The notes below the pieces were generated by a model. It ran no database searches. It was not told the origin of the DNA and saw nothing but the letters and a program-made list of their open reading frames with translations. Positions 1 through 8,256 of a stretch of DNA of 48,578 nucleotides are shown one piece after another. Both the position numbers and the translations under genes were made by a program. Each line of letters starts with the position of its first letter. The first letter of the stretch is position 1. This stretch comes from Planotetraspora thailandica (GTDB lineage: Bacteria; Actinomycetota; Actinomycetes; Streptosporangiales; Streptosporangiaceae): the NCBI RefSeq assembly GCF_016863335.1, contig NZ_BOOR01000080.1, positions 1 to 48,578 of the forward strand, in the 5' to 3' direction.

Positions 1-211
1 CCACTAGTTAGGTGATCAAGCGGTAACAATCGGTTTCGGTCTGAACATGTGACTACTCACATGGAAGAGCGGCTAGTTGGCACCTGATGTTCGGTGTCCG
101 CAGATTTGGCATTGTGGCAACCGCGGTGACGTGGACGTAACTGTGTGCGGAGTCTGACCCGGTGCGTCGAGCGCCGAGGGGTCGCGGCTGAAGGTCTCCG
201 CTGTGCCACGG

Positions 212-676
212 TCACATGGTGATGAGCGTGGCTGACGCAACGCGAGCCGCAGTTGGGTGAGGTGCAGTCCGCGTTGCGTCGGCAGGGTTGTATGGCGCCC
301 AGGCGGGCTCACGGAGGGCAGGGCAGTGTTCGGGAGTTGGATGGTTCGCGATGTCGATCATGCGGTCGAGAGCGTCGCGTGCGGCAGCAAGGTCGGCCAT
401 GGCGGCGGTGATGCGGTTGCGCTCTGATGCCAGCAGCTCGAAGGCCTTGGGGGAGGCGTGCCCGGTATCGACGCAGGGCAGCAGCTGCAGGATGGTCCGG
501 CTGGGCAGGCCGGCGGTGAAGAACTGCTGGATCAGCCGGACACGTTCGACGGCTGACTCGGGGTAGGTTCGCTGGCCGCTGGGGGTGCGTTCCGAGGTGA
601 GCAGACCCTGCTCTTCGTAGTACCGGAGAGCTCTGGTGCTGACCCCCGCCTGGTGTGCGATCTCGCCTATCCGCAT
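212..676 (-). CDS. MerR-family transcriptional regulator
   Basis: A one-component regulator, about 154 residues. It opens with the MerR winged-helix signature (MRIGEIAHQAGVSTRALRYY, then an EEQGLL turn) and continues with the family's long coiled-coil dimerisation helix (ERNRITAAMADLAAARDALD, about residues 85-105). There is no cysteine cluster typical of metal sensors; the short Pro-rich C-terminus suggests a small-molecule or redox effector, which cannot be named. The frame is open further upstream, but the start is set at 676 because a strong GGAGGAGG lies six bases ahead and the domain begins exactly there. It is divergent from the SDR gene at 805, so it most likely controls that gene and itself. 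Family is clear; effector unknown. Confidence 0.93.
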   Translation of the reverse strand: MRIGEIAHQAGVSTRALRYYEEQGLLTSERTPSGQRTYPESAVERVRLIQQFFTAGLPSRTILQLLPCVDTGHASPKAFELLASERNRITAAMADLAAARDALDRMIDIANHPTPEHCPALREPAWAPYNPADATRTAPHPTAARVASATLITM

Positions 677-712
677 CTGCGTCCTCCTCCGGCTTCGCGG
701 TTCTCGACTTGC

Positions 713-745
713 CCTTGACGTCAATGTGAGGTTTTAGGGTAGCCG
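713..745 (+). promoter_or_regulatory. Candidate MerR-type promoter/operator between merR and SDR gene
   Basis: A TTGACG element (715-720) lies inside a perfect 10-base palindrome TTGACGTCAA (715-724). A TAGCCG box at 740-745 follows after a 19-base spacer, the overlong spacing typical of promoters that MerR proteins activate by DNA twisting. An imperfect dyad (CCTTGAC...GTGAGG, 713-731) occupies the spacer start. It would fire towards the SDR gene. The -10 match is weak and a closer TAGGGT also exists, so this is a reasoned candidate. Confidence 0.45.
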
Positions 746-804
746 ATGCCGGGCCGGATGCGGCTCGCCGAACCCGAGAGACCTATGCAGGAAGTAAGGA
801 ACCC

Positions 805-1530
805 ATGAACGTCACCGACCAGATCGCCCTCGTCACCGGAGCCAACCGCGGTATCGGCCGTCAGTTCGTGCACGAACTGCTCGAGCGCGGGGCGAGCAAG
901 GTCTACGCGACGGCTCGCCGCCCCGAGAGCCTCGACTTCGACGACACCCGGGTGGTGCCGCTGCGACTCGACATTGTCGACCATGAGTCCGTCATCGCGG
1001 CAGCGGCGACCGCGCGGGATGTGACCCTCCTGGTTAATAACGCCGGCATCGCGACCGGTGCCGCCCTCGTCACGGGTGATGTGGACGAGGTCCACCGCGA
1101 GATGGACACGCACTTCTGGGGCACGCTCGACGTGATCCGCGAGTTCAGCCCCGTCCTTGCGGCCAACGGCGGAGGTGCAATCGTGAACATCCTGTCGGCG
1201 CTGTCGTGGTTCGCCGGCCCGGGCACCGGCTCGTACTCCGCAGCCAAGGCTGCGGAGTGGAACATGACGAACGGCGTCCGTCTCGAGCTCGCGGCTCAGG
1301 GCACGCTCGTCCAAGGCGTCCTCCTCGGCGCCGCCGACACGGACATCATGGCCGGATACGACGGACCCAAGATCGATCCCCGCGACGTGCCGCGCCGCTC
1401 GCTCGACGGCCTGGCCGCCGGCTTGATCGAGGTGATCGTCGATGACTGGACCGCAATGGTGAAGGCGTCGCTCGTGGGCGACCCCGCCGCGTTCTACGCA
1501 CAGATCACCGAGTTGCTCGGTGCGAGTTGA
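805..1530 (+). CDS. Short-chain dehydrogenase/reductase (classical SDR)
   Basis: NAD(P)-dependent oxidoreductase of 241 residues, near the usual 250 for classical SDRs. The Rossmann cofactor motif TGANRGIG is at residues 11-18, the structural NNAG at about 78-81, a serine in ILSALSW about 133, and the catalytic pair Y144-S-A-A-K148. ATARR after beta-strand 2 suggests NADP preference. The start follows AAGTAAGGAACCC with normal spacing. It is divergent from the MerR gene and is probably its target. The substrate cannot be read from sequence; related actinobacterial proteins are annotated only as SDRs. A broken second SDR of the same type lies just downstream. Confidence 0.93.
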   Translation: MNVTDQIALVTGANRGIGRQFVHELLERGASKVYATARRPESLDFDDTRVVPLRLDIVDHESVIAAAATARDVTLLVNNAGIATGAALVTGDVDEVHREMDTHFWGTLDVIREFSPVLAANGGGAIVNILSALSWFAGPGTGSYSAAKAAEWNMTNGVRLELAAQGTLVQGVLLGAADTDIMAGYDGPKIDPRDVPRRSLDGLAAGLIEVIVDDWTAMVKASLVGDPAAFYAQITELLGAS

Positions 1531-1839
1531 GCAGCTCGGTCGGAGCTTCCTCTCGCGGAATCGAACATGAGACCGCCTCCGGGTGCCTGCAGCAGCCGAC
1601 GTGCGTGCTCGACGACGCTGGCGGCGGCGGGATATACCGCACGTGGGAAGACGACGTTGCGGGCTTCGGTGAGGAACCCGCCCGACGCTAGGGCGGCGAT
1701 CTGCCGGCGGACGGCGGGTTCTGCAAGAGAGCGCCGTCCACTGGCCGTCGACGACCAGCAGCGCAACAGCAGACTGTGGAAGATGGAAGCTGGCTGATCC
1801 TTGGTCAAACTGTCGATGCTGGACCGCTCGCGGACACGC

Positions 1840-1995
1840 GATCGCCCCGAGACCGTCCCCGACATCCCGGGCGTCGTGCCGCTGGCCCTGGATGTGACGG
1901 ATGACGTGGCCGTGATCCGGGCCGCGGGCACGGCCGCCCGATACGACCTTGCTCATCAACAACGCCGGGGTGTCGACCTTCGCCCGGCGACCGTG
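1840..1995 (+). pseudogene. Decayed SDR fragment
   Basis: One frame reads RPETVPDIPGVVPLALDVTDD, which matches the SDR segment after beta-2, and then breaks. A second frame continues with TLLINNAGVSTF, the NNAG region. No glycine-rich N-terminus and no YxxxK follow, so only the middle survives, with a frameshift near 1940. It closely resembles the intact SDR upstream and is probably the remains of a tandem copy. The rest of 1531-2371 holds no gene I can support; a short direct repeat (GTACAGCAAC, twice near 2160-2180) is the only other structure seen. Confidence 0.6.
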
Positions 1996-2310
1996 CAGCG
2001 AGTCAGCGAAAAGTCAGCGAACCTGCTGACACTGAACGGCCACGCACCCCACAGGGCAGCATCCGGGTTGCACTTGACGGCACTGATTGGCGCTTGGACA
2101 TCTGCTCCGGCACCCTTACCCAGGGTTCGCATCGAAGGGGTCGTGACCCGCAGGAGTGCTGTACAGCAACCCGTACAGCAACGTCGCCTTACACAGTTAC
2201 GCGCCACCGGTCCCCATCTACCAACCGAACAGGGCGGCGTGTCCCTGAACGAAGCACCTGCCCTTTCCTCGTAATAAGGGGGATCTTGGGTTCGACCTAT
2301 TCGGTCGGCG

Positions 2311-2335
2311 CTGGCCCTGACCCTCCGCGGGCCAG
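2311..2335 (-). terminator. Possible hairpin terminator after the leucine-rich gene
   Basis: CTGGCCC (2311-2317) pairs with GGGCCAG (2329-2335) around an 11-base loop. It lies 37 bases beyond the stop of the minus-strand gene ending at 2372. There is no T-run, as is common in actinobacteria. Confidence 0.35.
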
Positions 2336-2371
2336 TGTCTGTGGGCCTGTCCGTGGTGTGCTCTTGCGGTC

Positions 2372-3544
2372 CTAGAAGTCGCGCCACTCGTCTAACCAGT
2401 CAGCTGCTTCGGAGTCGGGGATGTTGGCGCGCCGCGCTAGGTCGAAGAACGCGTCGGCGGCCTGTTCCCGTCGGAGCGTGTCGATGATCTCGTAGCGTTC
2501 ATCGATTGCGTTGAGTTCCGCGATCAACTTGTGAAGGACCGGCCGTGCATTAGTGCCCATGGCGTCGCCGGAGGGTAGACGGTCGATGGTGCGAAGTGCG
2601 GCGGCGTAGGCCTTGCAGGCGGCGGTGCCCGCCTGTTCGTCGTCGTCCACCCAGTCGCGCAGGGGGTTGCTGACATTGGCCGCCAGCCAGGTGTCGGACT
2701 TGGCGCCCCAGACAGTCACCCACACGGGCGTGCCTTTGTAGCGAGCCTTGACGAGTTTGGCCTGACTGCGCCGGATTCCCCCGATGCTCAGTCGGCGCAG
2801 GGGTGTCCCGGGGCGCGGCAGCGATGACGCCTCGACACCGTACGCATCGGTGAGTTGCAACGTATGCAACCGCCGAAGCCCGTGCAGGTCGACAGCGTCC
2901 AGCAGTTGACCATGTGGCCCGGTCCACGTGATGGTCAGTTCCTCCAGGTCGGCCGCGGCACCTAACCCGGTCAGGGACAGGTCACCGGCCACCTGGAGAT
3001 CGAGACGGCGAACCCCGTGCAGACCGCTCGGGATGGCATGGCCAGGTGAGGTGGCCAACAGTCGGATCCATCGACCGTCCTCGGCTGCCTCAACTACCTG
3101 GGGCGGATCAGAGGTCAGCCGCAAATTCATCAGCCCGGGCGGAAGGCGAAGGCGCCGCAGCCCATTTCCAGAGATCGTCACTGCGGTGAGGTGTGTCGCG
3201 CTCAGGTCGATGGTGCTCGGCGGGTCGTTCCAGATCAGATCCACGATGAGGGGGCGGGCGGCGATAGCTTCGGTAAGGCCGTGATCAGGTCCTGACCACC
3301 TCAGGGTGGTCAGGCGCGGAAGCGCGTCCAGGCCCGACCAGCGGACCTGGGGGAGGTGCGCTGTAAGGTCGACATCCCAGATTGTCGCTCGCATGGTCTG
3401 CGGCTCGTCACCGAGATTGACCACGACTGGGTTGTTGGTGGCGTTCTTGTAGGCCGCCTTAGCCTCCGCAGGCACCAGCAGGTCCCATCTCCGCTGGGAG
3501 ACGACATGCAACGAGAGGCTCTCCCATGCACCGAAAGCGTTCAC
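2372..3544 (-). CDS. Hypothetical protein with leucine-rich-repeat-like centre
   Basis: About 390 residues, not recognised as a named family. The middle (roughly residues 70-270) has an irregular series of LxxLxL-type strands such as LPRLTTLRWSG, LRRLRLPPGLMNLRL, VRRLDLQVAGDLSLTGL and LRRLHTLQL, which suggests a solenoid like bacterial LRR proteins. The C-terminal 100 residues are charged and helical. No signal peptide or membrane segment is seen, so it is likely cytoplasmic. The start is taken as GTG at 3544 because its first bases overlap the TGA of the upstream gene (GTGA), implying translational coupling; a longer frame runs to 3628 but would overlap the upstream gene by 88 bases. Function unknown. 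Confidence 0.72.
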   Translation of the reverse strand: MNAFGAWESLSLHVVSQRRWDLLVPAEAKAAYKNATNNPVVVNLGDEPQTMRATIWDVDLTAHLPQVRWSGLDALPRLTTLRWSGPDHGLTEAIAARPLIVDLIWNDPPSTIDLSATHLTAVTISGNGLRRLRLPPGLMNLRLTSDPPQVVEAAEDGRWIRLLATSPGHAIPSGLHGVRRLDLQVAGDLSLTGLGAAADLEELTITWTGPHGQLLDAVDLHGLRRLHTLQLTDAYGVEASSLPRPGTPLRRLSIGGIRRSQAKLVKARYKGTPVWVTVWGAKSDTWLAANVSNPLRDWVDDDEQAGTAACKAYAAALRTIDRLPSGDAMGTNARPVLHKLIAELNAIDERYEIIDTLRREQAADAFFDLARRANIPDSEAADWLDEWRDF

Positions 3545-3831
3545 CGTGCCTGGTGCGTCAGGGTGAACCGGTAGGTGTCCGAGCCAGACGAAATCAGGCG
3601 GAGGGCATCGGAACGGGAGACCATGCAAGCGTTCGGCCTGGCCGACCAGTTGTGGTGGTCGAGAGTCATAGGGCCAGCCGAGGCCAGGTCATCCAGGGTG
3701 GGTATCGCATCAGAATGCCAGTCGAGCGCGCACACAGTCAGGAAACCATCGGCGTTTAGCCCGCTCACCTGACAAGCACCGTAACCGCCTAGCCGAAGGG
3801 GCATGGCCGCGACGTCCCCCATTTCCAGCAT
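3541..3831 (-). CDS. Small hypothetical protein, first gene of leucine-rich operon
   Basis: A 96-residue protein of unknown family. It has hydrophobic-strand and aspartate-rich segments (LTVCALDWHSDAIPTLDDLA) and ends SDTYRFTLTHQAR. Its TGA stop overlaps the GTG start of the leucine-rich gene by one reading-frame step (GTGA at 3541-3544), so the two are very likely co-translated and may form one complex. An alternative start ATG lies nine codons in, behind a GGGGGAC stretch. A frameshift joining the two frames into one protein cannot be excluded without homologues, but the clean overlap argues for two genes. Divergent from rtcB. Confidence 0.55.
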   Translation of the reverse strand: MLEMGDVAAMPLRLGGYGACQVSGLNADGFLTVCALDWHSDAIPTLDDLASAGPMTLDHHNWSARPNACMVSRSDALRLISSGSDTYRFTLTHQAR

Positions 3832-4097
3832 GGCCGGGAGGCTAGCAGCCGGCTACGACAGGGTGAGCCGTGCAGGAGTGCGGTTCTGTACGGCCGAAAA
3901 CCGTTTGCCTCGCGCGGCGGGCTCAGGGGAACGTGGTGTCCATGACGTTCTGACGGACACAGCAGCACCTGCTACTTCGAGATCCCACGGCGCCGACCCA
4001 TGCCGTAATGCCGTCCGCCCATACCCTTCTCAGCGAAGAGTGCGTCTTGTCTCAGCAACACTCCCGGCAGGAGTTCCCGCTGCCGTCCAACTCCGTC

Positions 4098-5246
4098 ATG
4101 GGTTCGGCCACAGTCACCGTGTTCGCTTCCCCCACAAGCTGGATCGAGTCCGGCGCCCTCGCGCAGTGCCACCAGGTGGCCGCCCTCGACGGCATGATGC
4201 ACGTCGCCGCCATGCCGGACCTGCACCCCGGCAAGGGCGCCCCCATCGGCGCCGCCATGGCGTCGACCGTGTTGTATCCGTTTCTGGTGGGCTCCGACAT
4301 CGGTTGCGGCATCGCCGTGTTCCCCATCAAGCTCAAGCGCGCCGTACCGGCGAAGCTTGCCGCCCGGTTCCCCGACCTCGACCGCGCGCTGGACCCTGAG
4401 CAGAATGCCGATGACCCGGCCTGGGCCGTTGTGAAGGGCGATATTCCCGCCGGTCACCTCGAGGGCCTCGGGACGGTCGGCCGGGGCAACCACTTCGTCG
4501 AGTTGGCGCGGATCGAGACCGTCTTGGAGCCGGGCCACGCGAGCCGTCTCGGGCTCGCCGCCGGCGACCTCGTTCTTATCGTCCACAGCGGTTCCCGAGG
4601 GCTGGGCGAGAGGATCCTGCGGGCGCACACCGAGGTCCACGGCGCGGGGCCCGCCCCTGATCCCGCCGCCTACCTGGCGATGCATGACGACGCCGTACGC
4701 TGGGGATCGCTCAACCGGCGGCTGATGGCCGCCCGGGTAGCCCATGCCCTGGGGGCCGAGCCCACCGAGCCGATCGTCGACCAGTGCCACAACCTGGTCG
4801 AGATCCGCGACGAGGTCTACCTGCATCGCAAGGGGGCGGCGCCGGGTGACGGCCGCGACGTGCTCATCGCCGGCACGCGAGGCACCCCTTCCTACCTCGT
4901 GGCCGCCCACGCCGGGCCGGACGCCAACCATTCGGTGGCGCACGGCGCGGGCCGCAAGATGTCGCGTGCGGACGCCCTGCGCCGGGGCCGGGCCAAGCAC
5001 ACGGTCGAGGAGCTGCGCCGTACGCCGGTGGGGTCGCTGGTGGTGTGCGGCGACCGGCAGCTGCTCTTCGAGGAGGCACCAACGGCCTACAAGCGCATCG
5101 AGCAAGTGATCGCCGACCTCGTCGACCATGACCTGGCTACGCCCGTGGCCACCACGGTCCCCCTGGTCACCTACAAGACGCCCGACCTCGGGTCCACGCC
5201 CCGACGGGATCGCCGGGATCGCCGCCGCACGGGAGGCCGGCCGTGA
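4098..5246 (+). CDS. rtcB: RNA-splicing ligase RtcB family protein (PrfH-associated type)
   Basis: GTP/Mn-dependent RNA ligase that joins 2',3'-cyclic phosphate and 5'-OH ends. About 382 residues, the short form usually found beside PrfH. Motifs in order: MPDLHPGKGAPIG; GSDIGCGI with metal ligands D67 and C70; GRGNHFVE; HSGSRG; the guanylation site VAHGAGRKMSR with H282; GTRGTPSYLV; and VCGDRQLLFEEAPTAYK near the C-terminus. All key residues are present, so it should be active. The frame is open from 4008, but family proteins begin about where MGSATVTVFASPTSWIE starts, so ATG 4098 is preferred; it has no good Shine-Dalgarno. Its stop overlaps the prfH start. In characterised pairs the ligase reseals 16S rRNA cut in the decoding centre. 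Confidence 0.9.
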   Translation: MGSATVTVFASPTSWIESGALAQCHQVAALDGMMHVAAMPDLHPGKGAPIGAAMASTVLYPFLVGSDIGCGIAVFPIKLKRAVPAKLAARFPDLDRALDPEQNADDPAWAVVKGDIPAGHLEGLGTVGRGNHFVELARIETVLEPGHASRLGLAAGDLVLIVHSGSRGLGERILRAHTEVHGAGPAPDPAAYLAMHDDAVRWGSLNRRLMAARVAHALGAEPTEPIVDQCHNLVEIRDEVYLHRKGAAPGDGRDVLIAGTRGTPSYLVAAHAGPDANHSVAHGAGRKMSRADALRRGRAKHTVEELRRTPVGSLVVCGDRQLLFEEAPTAYKRIEQVIADLVDHDLATPVATTVPLVTYKTPDLGSTPRRDRRDRRRTGGRP

Positions 5247-5932
5247 GCGTCCACCTGCTCCTGTCGGCCGGGCGTGGTCCGCAGGAGTGTGCCTGGGCGC
5301 TGGCCCGGCTGCTGCGCCGGCTGGAAGCCGACGCCACCCGGCAGGATCTGGAGACCCGTCGGGCCCAGACCGTTGCCGGTGACCGGCCCGGCACCTACCG
5401 ATCGGTCCTGGTCCAGATCGCAGGAGCCGGCGCCGAGATGTTCGCTGCCTCGTGGACCGGAACTCTGTGCTGGCAGGCCCCCAGCCCCTACCGGGCCAAC
5501 ACCGGCCGAAAGAACTGGTACGTCATCGCCCAAGCGTGTCAGGTCGACACCCCGCGCACGACGTTCGCGGAAGCAGATGTCGACATCGTCGCCTGCCGCA
5601 CCGGCGGCCCCGGCGGTCAGCATCGCAACAAGGCCAGCACGGCGGTACGGGCGACTCACCGGCCTTCGGGGATCGTCGTCGTGGTCGACACCGAGCGACA
5701 GTTCAGCCTCAACCGCCGCATCGCCATGCAGCTGCTGCGACAGCGCATCGAGCAGGGCGACGTGGCGGCGGGGCGCGCCGTCACCACCGCTCGCTGGCGC
5801 ATCCACGATGAGCTCGTACGCGGCAATCCCACCCGTATCGAACGGCCGGAAATGTCGGAGCAGGACCTGGCCCCGCAGGAGCAGACTCGCCGTCGACGGC
5901 GGCAGTCCACCCGACCACGCTCACCGCGGTAG
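5243..5932 (+). CDS. prfH: Peptide chain release factor homologue PrfH (ribosome rescue)
   Basis: A release-factor-like peptidyl-tRNA hydrolase of 229 residues. The catalytic GGQ lies in CRTGGPGGQHRNK (G124, G125, Q126), followed by the conserved KASTAVRATH and a basic C-terminal tail rich in Arg. There is no stop-codon recognition domain of RF1/RF2 size; family members are about 200 residues and act on ribosomes whose decoding centre has been cleaved. The GTG start overlaps the rtcB TGA (GTGA at 5243-5246) and has a GGGAGG Shine-Dalgarno six bases upstream. The pairing predicts rescue of stalled peptide by PrfH, then rRNA resealing by RtcB. The target nuclease or toxin in this host is unknown. 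Confidence 0.92.
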   Translation: MSVHLLLSAGRGPQECAWALARLLRRLEADATRQDLETRRAQTVAGDRPGTYRSVLVQIAGAGAEMFAASWTGTLCWQAPSPYRANTGRKNWYVIAQACQVDTPRTTFAEADVDIVACRTGGPGGQHRNKASTAVRATHRPSGIVVVVDTERQFSLNRRIAMQLLRQRIEQGDVAAGRAVTTARWRIHDELVRGNPTRIERPEMSEQDLAPQEQTRRRRRQSTRPRSPR

Positions 5933-6284
5933 GAGAATCGCACCTGACAACATGAGGGTCGCTAGGGCAAGAGCGCGCGTCGTCCGCTCTGGTGGCTTCC
6001 AGGGTGGCTCCCAAGTATGCGGTCGCCAGCCTTACGGCGATGGGAGGAAGATGCGAGCGACCTCCGCTGGATGGGGAGGGAGGCGGGAAGGCAGTCATCA
6101 ACGAGTCCAACCACGCCTGATTGACACCCTGCTCAGACCGACTATGACGGCACTCACAGCCAAGGGTTCGCTGCCGCCCGCCTGGCCAAGGTGAGATTTT
6201 GGGTCAGACCCCCAGGGGGGTCATGTTGCGCCTGACGTCCGACAATCAAGGGGCCTCAGAATTCGGTGGGACGGCGCTGACGCT
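5933..6284. other. Intergenic region with short G/C hairpin
   Basis: About 350 bases with no gene I can support in any frame. The one clear structure is a GACCCC-CAGG-GGGGTC hairpin at 6207-6222, which could end the rtcB-prfH transcript some 270 bases after its stop, though it is short. Confidence 0.3.
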
Positions 6285-6312
6285 TGTCGTATGGACGTCG
6301 TTCCCGATCGTC
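6285..6312 (+). promoter_or_regulatory. Candidate ECF-sigma promoter ahead of the DGPF gene
   Basis: TGTCGT at 6285-6290 is followed by CGATCGTC at 6305-6312. Promoters reported for ECF42 sigma factors have a TGTCGA-like -35 and a CGA/TC-like -10 element, so this may be the autoregulated promoter of the dgpf-ecf operon. The spacing is ambiguous (14 or 18 bases), hence low confidence. Confidence 0.3.
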
Positions 6313-6335
6313 TGTAGGGCAAGGAGGTGATGCAC

Positions 6336-6683
6336 GTGAAGTACGTGCTGATGTTCATCGAGACCGAGCAGTTCGAGAAGGACTTGGCCGCCATGGACGC
6401 CGATGAGCGGGACTCGGCCTTCGAGAAGGTCGGCCGTTGGCTGGCCGAGCACCAGGACAAGATCACGCAGCGGGGAGCCAAGCTGCAGCCCGCCCACACT
6501 GCCACGACGGTCCGGCTGGACACGGGCAGCGAGCCGCTGGTCACGGATGGGCCGTTCGTCGAGGGCAAGGAGGTGATCAGCGGGTTCCTGGAGGTGGAGC
6601 TGGCCGATCTGGACGAGGCGATCGCGATGGTCAAGTCCTGGCCGGGCTGCCCCGTCGTGGAGATCCGCCCGGTCGAGGGATGA
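6336..6683 (+). CDS. YCII-related DGPF-domain protein
   Basis: A 115-residue protein beginning MKYVLMFIETEQF and carrying the family signature DGPFVEGKEVISGFLEVE at about residues 70-87. DGPF proteins have a ferredoxin-like fold related to YciI; their biochemical role is not settled, but they are typical partners and targets of ECF42 sigma factors. The start is placed at GTG 6336 because AGGAGG at 6322-6327 is eight bases ahead; earlier in-frame GTG and ATG codons overlap or crowd that site. It shares an ATGA overlap with the sigma-factor gene, so the two are one translational unit. Confidence 0.93.
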   Translation: MKYVLMFIETEQFEKDLAAMDADERDSAFEKVGRWLAEHQDKITQRGAKLQPAHTATTVRLDTGSEPLVTDGPFVEGKEVISGFLEVELADLDEAIAMVKSWPGCPVVEIRPVEG

Positions 6684-7876
6684 GCGACGCGCAGGAGGCG
6701 CTGGCGCAGGCGGTCCGCGAGCACGCGGGCCGCCTAGCCGCCGCACTGATGTCATTGCTCGGCGACTTCTCCGCCGCCGAAGACCTGGTCCAGGATGCAG
6801 TCGAGACGGCGCTCAGGCGGTGGCCGGTGGAGGGCGTCCCCGAACGGCCGGACGCCTGGCTGTTCACCGTGGCGCGCCGGCGCGGGCTCGACATGCTGCG
6901 CCGCGAGGCCAACTACCGGGCGAAGCTGGCCCAGGTCATCTGGCCGATCATGCCGGAGCCGGACGATCGGCTGCGGCTGATCTTCACCTGCTGCCACCCG
7001 GCGCTGCCACGGGAGGCGCAGGTCGCTCTGACCCTACGCGTGGTGTGCGGGCTGACAACGCCGCAGATCGCCGCCGCCTTCGTGGTGCCCGAGGGCACTG
7101 TTGCCCAGCGCATCACCCGCGCCAAGCGCAAGATCGCCGATGCTGGCATCCCATACCGGATCCCATGCGGCGAGGACCTGCCCGCGCGCGTCAACGAGGT
7201 GCTGACCGTCATCTACCTGCTGTTCAACGAGGGCTACCTGGCCACTGCGGGCGAGCGGGCGCACCGTCGTGACCTGGTCGACGACGCCGAATGGCTGGCT
7301 GCGCTGCTGCATGGGCTCATGCCGGACGCACCGGAGGTGGGTGGCTTGCTGGCGCTGATCCGCCTGCACCGGGCCCGCACGGCGGCCCGCTTCGACGCCG
7401 CTGGCCACCTGGTCCTCCTGGCCGACCAGGACCGCTCGTTGTGGGACCACGACGGTATCGCCGCCGCCATCCGGCTGCTGACTCGTACGGCACAGCGCCA
7501 CCTGTCGCCCGGCCCATACCAGATGCAGGCGGCGATCGTGGCCTGTCACGCGGAGGCGCCCCGCTGGCAGGACACCGACTGGGAGCAGATCGTGGTCCTC
7601 TACGACATGCTGCTGCTCCTGGCTCCCTCCGCGGTGACGCGGCTGCATCGGGCGATAGCCGTACGGCATGCGCAAGGACCGAGAGCAGGCATGGCGCAGC
7701 TGGACCGGATCGGTGACGCCCTGTACAGGTACGCACTCTTCCACGCCACCCGCGCCGAGTTCCTGCGCGAGCTCGGCAGGCACGACAAGGCGCAGGAGGC
7801 CGACCGGCGGGCGCTGGAACTGACCGCCAACCCGGCCCAGCAGGCGCTGCTGGAAGAGCGCCTCACGTGGGCTTAA
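6680..7876 (+). CDS. ECF sigma factor, ECF42 type with C-terminal extension
   Basis: RNA polymerase sigma factor of 398 residues. Sigma region 2 spans about residues 10-90 (LLGDFSAAEDLVQDAVETALRRWP, then PDAWLFTVARRRGLDMLRRE), and region 4 about 110-165 (LTLRVVCGLTTPQIAAAFVVPEGTVAQRITRAKRKI). A long helical C-terminal part of roughly 220 residues follows (DUF6596/TPR-like), as in ECF42; this extension stands in for a classical anti-sigma factor and is needed for activity in studied members. ATG 6680 overlaps the DGPF stop. The shortened glyoxalase-like gene 77 bases downstream was probably part of the same regulon. Confidence 0.94.
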   Translation: MSDAQEALAQAVREHAGRLAAALMSLLGDFSAAEDLVQDAVETALRRWPVEGVPERPDAWLFTVARRRGLDMLRREANYRAKLAQVIWPIMPEPDDRLRLIFTCCHPALPREAQVALTLRVVCGLTTPQIAAAFVVPEGTVAQRITRAKRKIADAGIPYRIPCGEDLPARVNEVLTVIYLLFNEGYLATAGERAHRRDLVDDAEWLAALLHGLMPDAPEVGGLLALIRLHRARTAARFDAAGHLVLLADQDRSLWDHDGIAAAIRLLTRTAQRHLSPGPYQMQAAIVACHAEAPRWQDTDWEQIVVLYDMLLLLAPSAVTRLHRAIAVRHAQGPRAGMAQLDRIGDALYRYALFHATRAEFLRELGRHDKAQEADRRALELTANPAQQALLEERLTWA

Positions 7877-7953
7877 AGATCTACCTAAGCCTGTCGTGTG
7901 GCGTCGGCTCCCGACCGTCTCCGCTGTAGAAGCCCTCACAGAGGAGAGGAGAC

Positions 7954-8130
7954 ATGAACCCGACGATGAGCATCATCGACATCGTGGTGTCCGACCTGGA
8001 TGCCTCCGTCGCCTTTTACGCCAAGCTCGGCGTGGAGTTCAAGGTCGACCCGCCCTACCCCGAGCACGCTGGTGCTCACCTGCCAGGCGGCCTGCACCTG
8101 ATGCTGGACACCGAGAACTTCACCCCAAGT
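7954..8130 (+). pseudogene. Truncated VOC/glyoxalase-family gene (N-terminal part)
   Basis: The first 58 codons encode the start of a VOC-superfamily protein (MSIIDIVVSDLDASVAFYAKLG, then GGLHLMLDTENF), with a strong GAGGAGAGGAGA Shine-Dalgarno. After DTENFTP the frame stays open but the sequence stops resembling VOC: it runs into an Arg-rich stretch and a different protein. A normal VOC protein of this kind is about 120-130 residues, so more than half is gone. It follows an ECF42 sigma gene, and VOC proteins are known companions of such operons. The remaining reading frame continues to 8640 as a chimera. Confidence 0.7.
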
Positions 8131-8256
8131 AGCTGCACAGCCGCCAGGCGGCGGCGCTGGGTTGCGTCCACGGGTGTGGTGACGCCTCCGGCGAGGGCAC
8201 TCCGGCACTGGGGTTTTTCCTGCCTCACTCATGCTCTGGCAAAGAAGCCGCTTGCG

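Noticed and set aside
1494-1931. Minus-strand frame with GGFLTEARNVVF, faintly like the segment before the Walker A of IS21 IstB helpers.
   Set aside because: No GxxGxGK(T/S) follows and the rest does not fit; it overlaps the decayed SDR on the other strand.
721-1962. 413-codon minus-strand frame opposite the SDR gene.
   Set aside because: Shadow of a high-GC gene; the plus frame has all SDR motifs and a ribosome site.
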